Assembly: GCA_964035545.1 (NCBI GenBank)
Contig: OZ037772.1
Location: 1 to 64,000 of the forward strand
Reading direction: 5' to 3'
Origin: Bugula neritina
Lineage: Eukaryota > Bryozoa > Gymnolaemata > Cheilostomatida > Bugulidae
Length of the DNA: 64,000 nt
The notes under the pieces are model-generated. The model ran no database searches. It was not told the DNA's origin and saw only the letters and a list, made by a program, of their open reading frames with translations. This document shows, piece after piece, positions 60,483 through 64,000 of the stretch. Position numbers and translations under genes: made by a program. How positions within the stretch are numbered: position 1 is the first letter of the stretch; each line of letters opens with the position of its first letter.

Positions 60483-63400
60483 AATAACATTATATTACTA
60501 CATTTATATACTAGTAACATTATATTACTACATTTATATACTAATAACATTATATTACTACAATTATATACTAATAACATTATATTACTACATTTATATA
60601 CTAATAACATTACATTACTACATTTATATACTAATAACATTATATTACCACATTTATATACTAGTAACATTATATTACTACATTTATATACTAATAACAT
60701 TATATTACTACATTTATATACTAGTAACATTATATTACTACATTTATATACTAATAACGTTATATTACTACATTTATATACTAGTAACATTATATTACTA
60801 CATTTATATACTAGTAACGTTATATTACTACATTTATATACTAATAACGTTATATTACTACATTTATATACTAATAACATTATATTACTACATTTATATA
60901 CTAATAACATTATATTACTACATTTATATACTAGTAACATTATATTACTACATTTATATACTAATAACATTATATTACTACATTTATATACTAGTAACAT
61001 TATATTACTACATTTATATACTAATAACATTATATTACTACATTTATATACTAGTAACATTATATTACTACATTTATATACTAATAACGTTATATTACTA
61101 CATTTATATACTAATAACATTATATTACTACATTTATATACTAGTAACATTATATTACTACATTTATATACTAGTAACATTATATTACTACATTTATATA
61201 CTAATAACGTTATATTACTACATTTATATACTAATAACATTATATTACTACATTTATATACTAATAACGTTATATTACTACATTTATATACTAATAACAT
61301 TATATTACTACATTTATATACTAGTAACATTATATTACTACATTTATATACTAGTAACATTATATTACTACATTTATATACTAATAACATTATATTACTA
61401 CATTTATATACTAATAACATTATATTACTACATTTATATACTAGTAACATTATATTACTACATTTATATACTAGTAACATTATATTACTACATTTATATA
61501 CTAGTAACATTATATTACTACATTTATATACTAATAACGTTATATTACTACATTTATATACTAATAACATTATATTACTACATTTATATACTAATAACAT
61601 TATATTACTACATTTATATACTAGTAACATTATATTACTACATTTATATACTAGTAACATTATATTACTACATTTATATACTAATAACGTTATATTACTA
61701 CATTTATATACTAGTAACATTACATTACTACATTTATATACTAATAACATTATATTACTACATTTATATACTAATAACGTTATATTACTACATTTATATA
61801 CTAATAACATTATATTACTACATTTATATACTAGTAACATTATATTACTACATTTATATACTAATAACGTTATATTACTACATTTATATACTAGTAACAT
61901 TATATTACTACATTTATATACTAATAACGTTATATTACTACATTTATATACTAATAACATTATATTACTACATTTATATACTAATAACATTATATTACTA
62001 CATTTATATACTAGTAACATTATATTACTACATTTATATACTAGTAACATTATATTACTACATTTATATATTAGTAACATTATATTACTACATTTATATA
62101 CTAATAACATTATATTACTACATTTATATACTAATAACATTATATTACTACATTTATATACTAGTAACATTATATTACTACATTTATATACTAGTAACAT
62201 TATATTACTACATTTATATACTAATAACGTTATATTACTACATTTATATACTAGTAACATTATATTACTACATTTATATACTAGTAACATTATATTACTA
62301 CATTTATATACTAATAACATTATATTACTACATTTATATACTAATAACATTATATTACTACATTTATATACTAATAACATTATATTACTACATTTATATA
62401 CTAGTAACATTATATTACTACATTTATATACTAGTAACATTATATTACTACATTTATATACTAGTAACATTATATTACTACATTTATATACTAGTAACAT
62501 TATATTACTACATTTATATACTAATAACATTATATTACTACATTTATATACTAATAACATTATATTACTACATTTATATACTAGTAACATTATATTACTA
62601 CATTTATATACTAGTAACATTATATTACTACATTTATATACTAGTAACATTATATTACTACATTTATATACTAGTAACATTATATTACTACATTTATATA
62701 CTAGTAACATTATATTACTACATTTATATACTAGTAACATTATATTACTACATTTATATACTAATAACATTATATTACTACATTTATATACTAATAACAT
62801 TATATTACTACATTTATATACTAATAGCGTTATATTACTACATTTATATACTAATAACATTATATTACTACATTTATATACTAGTAACATTATATTACTA
62901 CATTTATATACTAGTAACATTATATTACTACATTTATATACTAGTAACATTATATTACTACATTTATATACTAATAACATTATATTACTACATTTATATA
63001 CTAATAACATTATATTACTACATTTATATACTAATAACATTATATTACTACATTTATATACTAGTAACATTATATTACTACATTTATATACTAATAACAT
63101 TATATTACTACATTTATATACTAGTAACATTATATTACTACATATATATACTAGTAACATTATATTACTACATTTATATACTAATAACATTATATTACTA
63201 CATTTATATACTAATAACATTATATTACTACATTTATATACTAGTAACATTATATTACTACATTTATATACAAATAACATTATATTACTACATTTATATA
63301 CTAATAACATTATATTACTACATTTATATACTAGTAACATTATATTACTACATTTATATACTAATAACATTATATTACTACATTTATATACTAATAACAT

Positions 63401-64000
63401 TATATTACTACATATATATACTAATAACATTATATTACTACATTTATATACTAGTAACATTATATTACTACATTTATATACTAATAACATTATATTACTA
63501 CATTTATATACTAGTAACATTATATTACTACATTTATATACTAGTAACATTATATTACTACATTTATATACTAATAACATTATATTACTACATTTATATA
63601 CTAATAACATTATATTACTACATTTATATACTAGTAACATTATATTACTACATTTATATACTAATAGCATTATATTACTACATTTATATACTAGTAACAT
63701 TATATTACTACATTTATATACTAATAACATTACATTACTACATTTACATACTAATAACATTACATTACTACATTTATATACTAATAGCATTATATTACTA
63801 CATTTATATACTAATAGCATTATATTACTACATTTATATACTAATAGCATTATATTACTACATTTATATACTAATAACATTATATTACTACATTTATATA
63901 CTAATAACATTATATTACTACATTTATATACTAATAACATTATATTACTACATTTATATACTAATAACATTATATTACTACATTTATATACTAGTAACAT
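60483..64000. repeat. Giant minisatellite, unit 30 bp, running off the window
   Basis: About 117 copies of a 30-bp unit containing TAACATTATATTACTACATT and TATATACTA. Copies differ mainly at two sites (CTAATA or CTAGTA; ACAT or ACGT), giving a readable pattern of variants. It lies in an intron of the GAPVD1-like gene. Because the unit is 30 bp, one minus-strand frame stays open for over 1,100 codons; that is an artefact. Confidence 0.98.

Noticed and set aside
60377-64000. Minus-strand open frame of 1,207 codons
   Set aside because: It is a 30-bp tandem repeat read in a frame that happens to lack stops. Real exons of the VPS9 gene and their splice sites lie at its end.

Overview
The window is nuclear DNA from an animal. 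Spliced genes have short exons with GT-AG introns. Protein families are metazoan: a B-box/coiled-coil/propeller protein, a rhodopsin-like receptor, a WIPI/WDR45 propeller, an EF-hand protein and a GAPVD1-type VPS9 protein. The transposons are of animal type: Ty3/gypsy, BEL/Pao, Penelope-like, hAT and TTAA- or TA-flanked MITEs. The DNA is AT-rich and crowded with micro- and minisatellites. A non-bilaterian such as a sponge would fit, but that is an impression, not a proof.

Layout. 1-0.14 kb is a CT microsatellite. 0.9-6.4 kb is a six-exon B-box gene (+), flanked by two inverted copies of one dispersed repeat. 9.35-17.5 kb is a degenerate Ty3/gypsy element with 276-bp LTRs. Its gag-pol region is split by a nested MITE-like insert, and an extra 3' ORF encodes zinc fingers, a basic patch and a coiled coil. 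17.5-29.8 kb has no host gene. It holds TTAA MITEs, a long repeat family, a truncated Penelope-like element with a GIY-YIG domain and hammerhead-like motif between (TA)n tracts, and a second (TA)n-bounded unit with a canonical type I hammerhead ribozyme behind a multi-hairpin RNA. 29.9-30.9 kb is an intronless receptor gene (+). 31.7-36.5 kb is a seven-exon WDR45/WIPI4-like autophagy gene (-). 38.06-44.99 kb is a BEL/Pao element with matching LTRs, a 5-bp target duplication and a 1,866-codon open ORF. 45-50.9 kb is mostly minisatellite and MITE DNA. 51-57.8 kb is an EF-hand gene (+) with a TATA/CCAAT promoter; one of its introns holds a 1.4-kb fold-back element. 58.9-64 kb is the C-terminal end of a GAPVD1-like gene (-) whose introns are minisatellites.

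The most interesting signals are the retrozyme-like ribozyme unit (28182-28400), the Penelope-like element with its own hammerhead-like motif, the intronic minisatellite that has copied a splice donor ten times in frame inside a VPS9 domain, the accessory ORF of the gypsy element, and a 23-nt self-complementarity between the BEL LTR and the sequence just after it. The host genes do not form a pathway, although WDR45 (autophagosome formation) and GAPVD1 (Rab5/endosome control) both act in membrane traffic.
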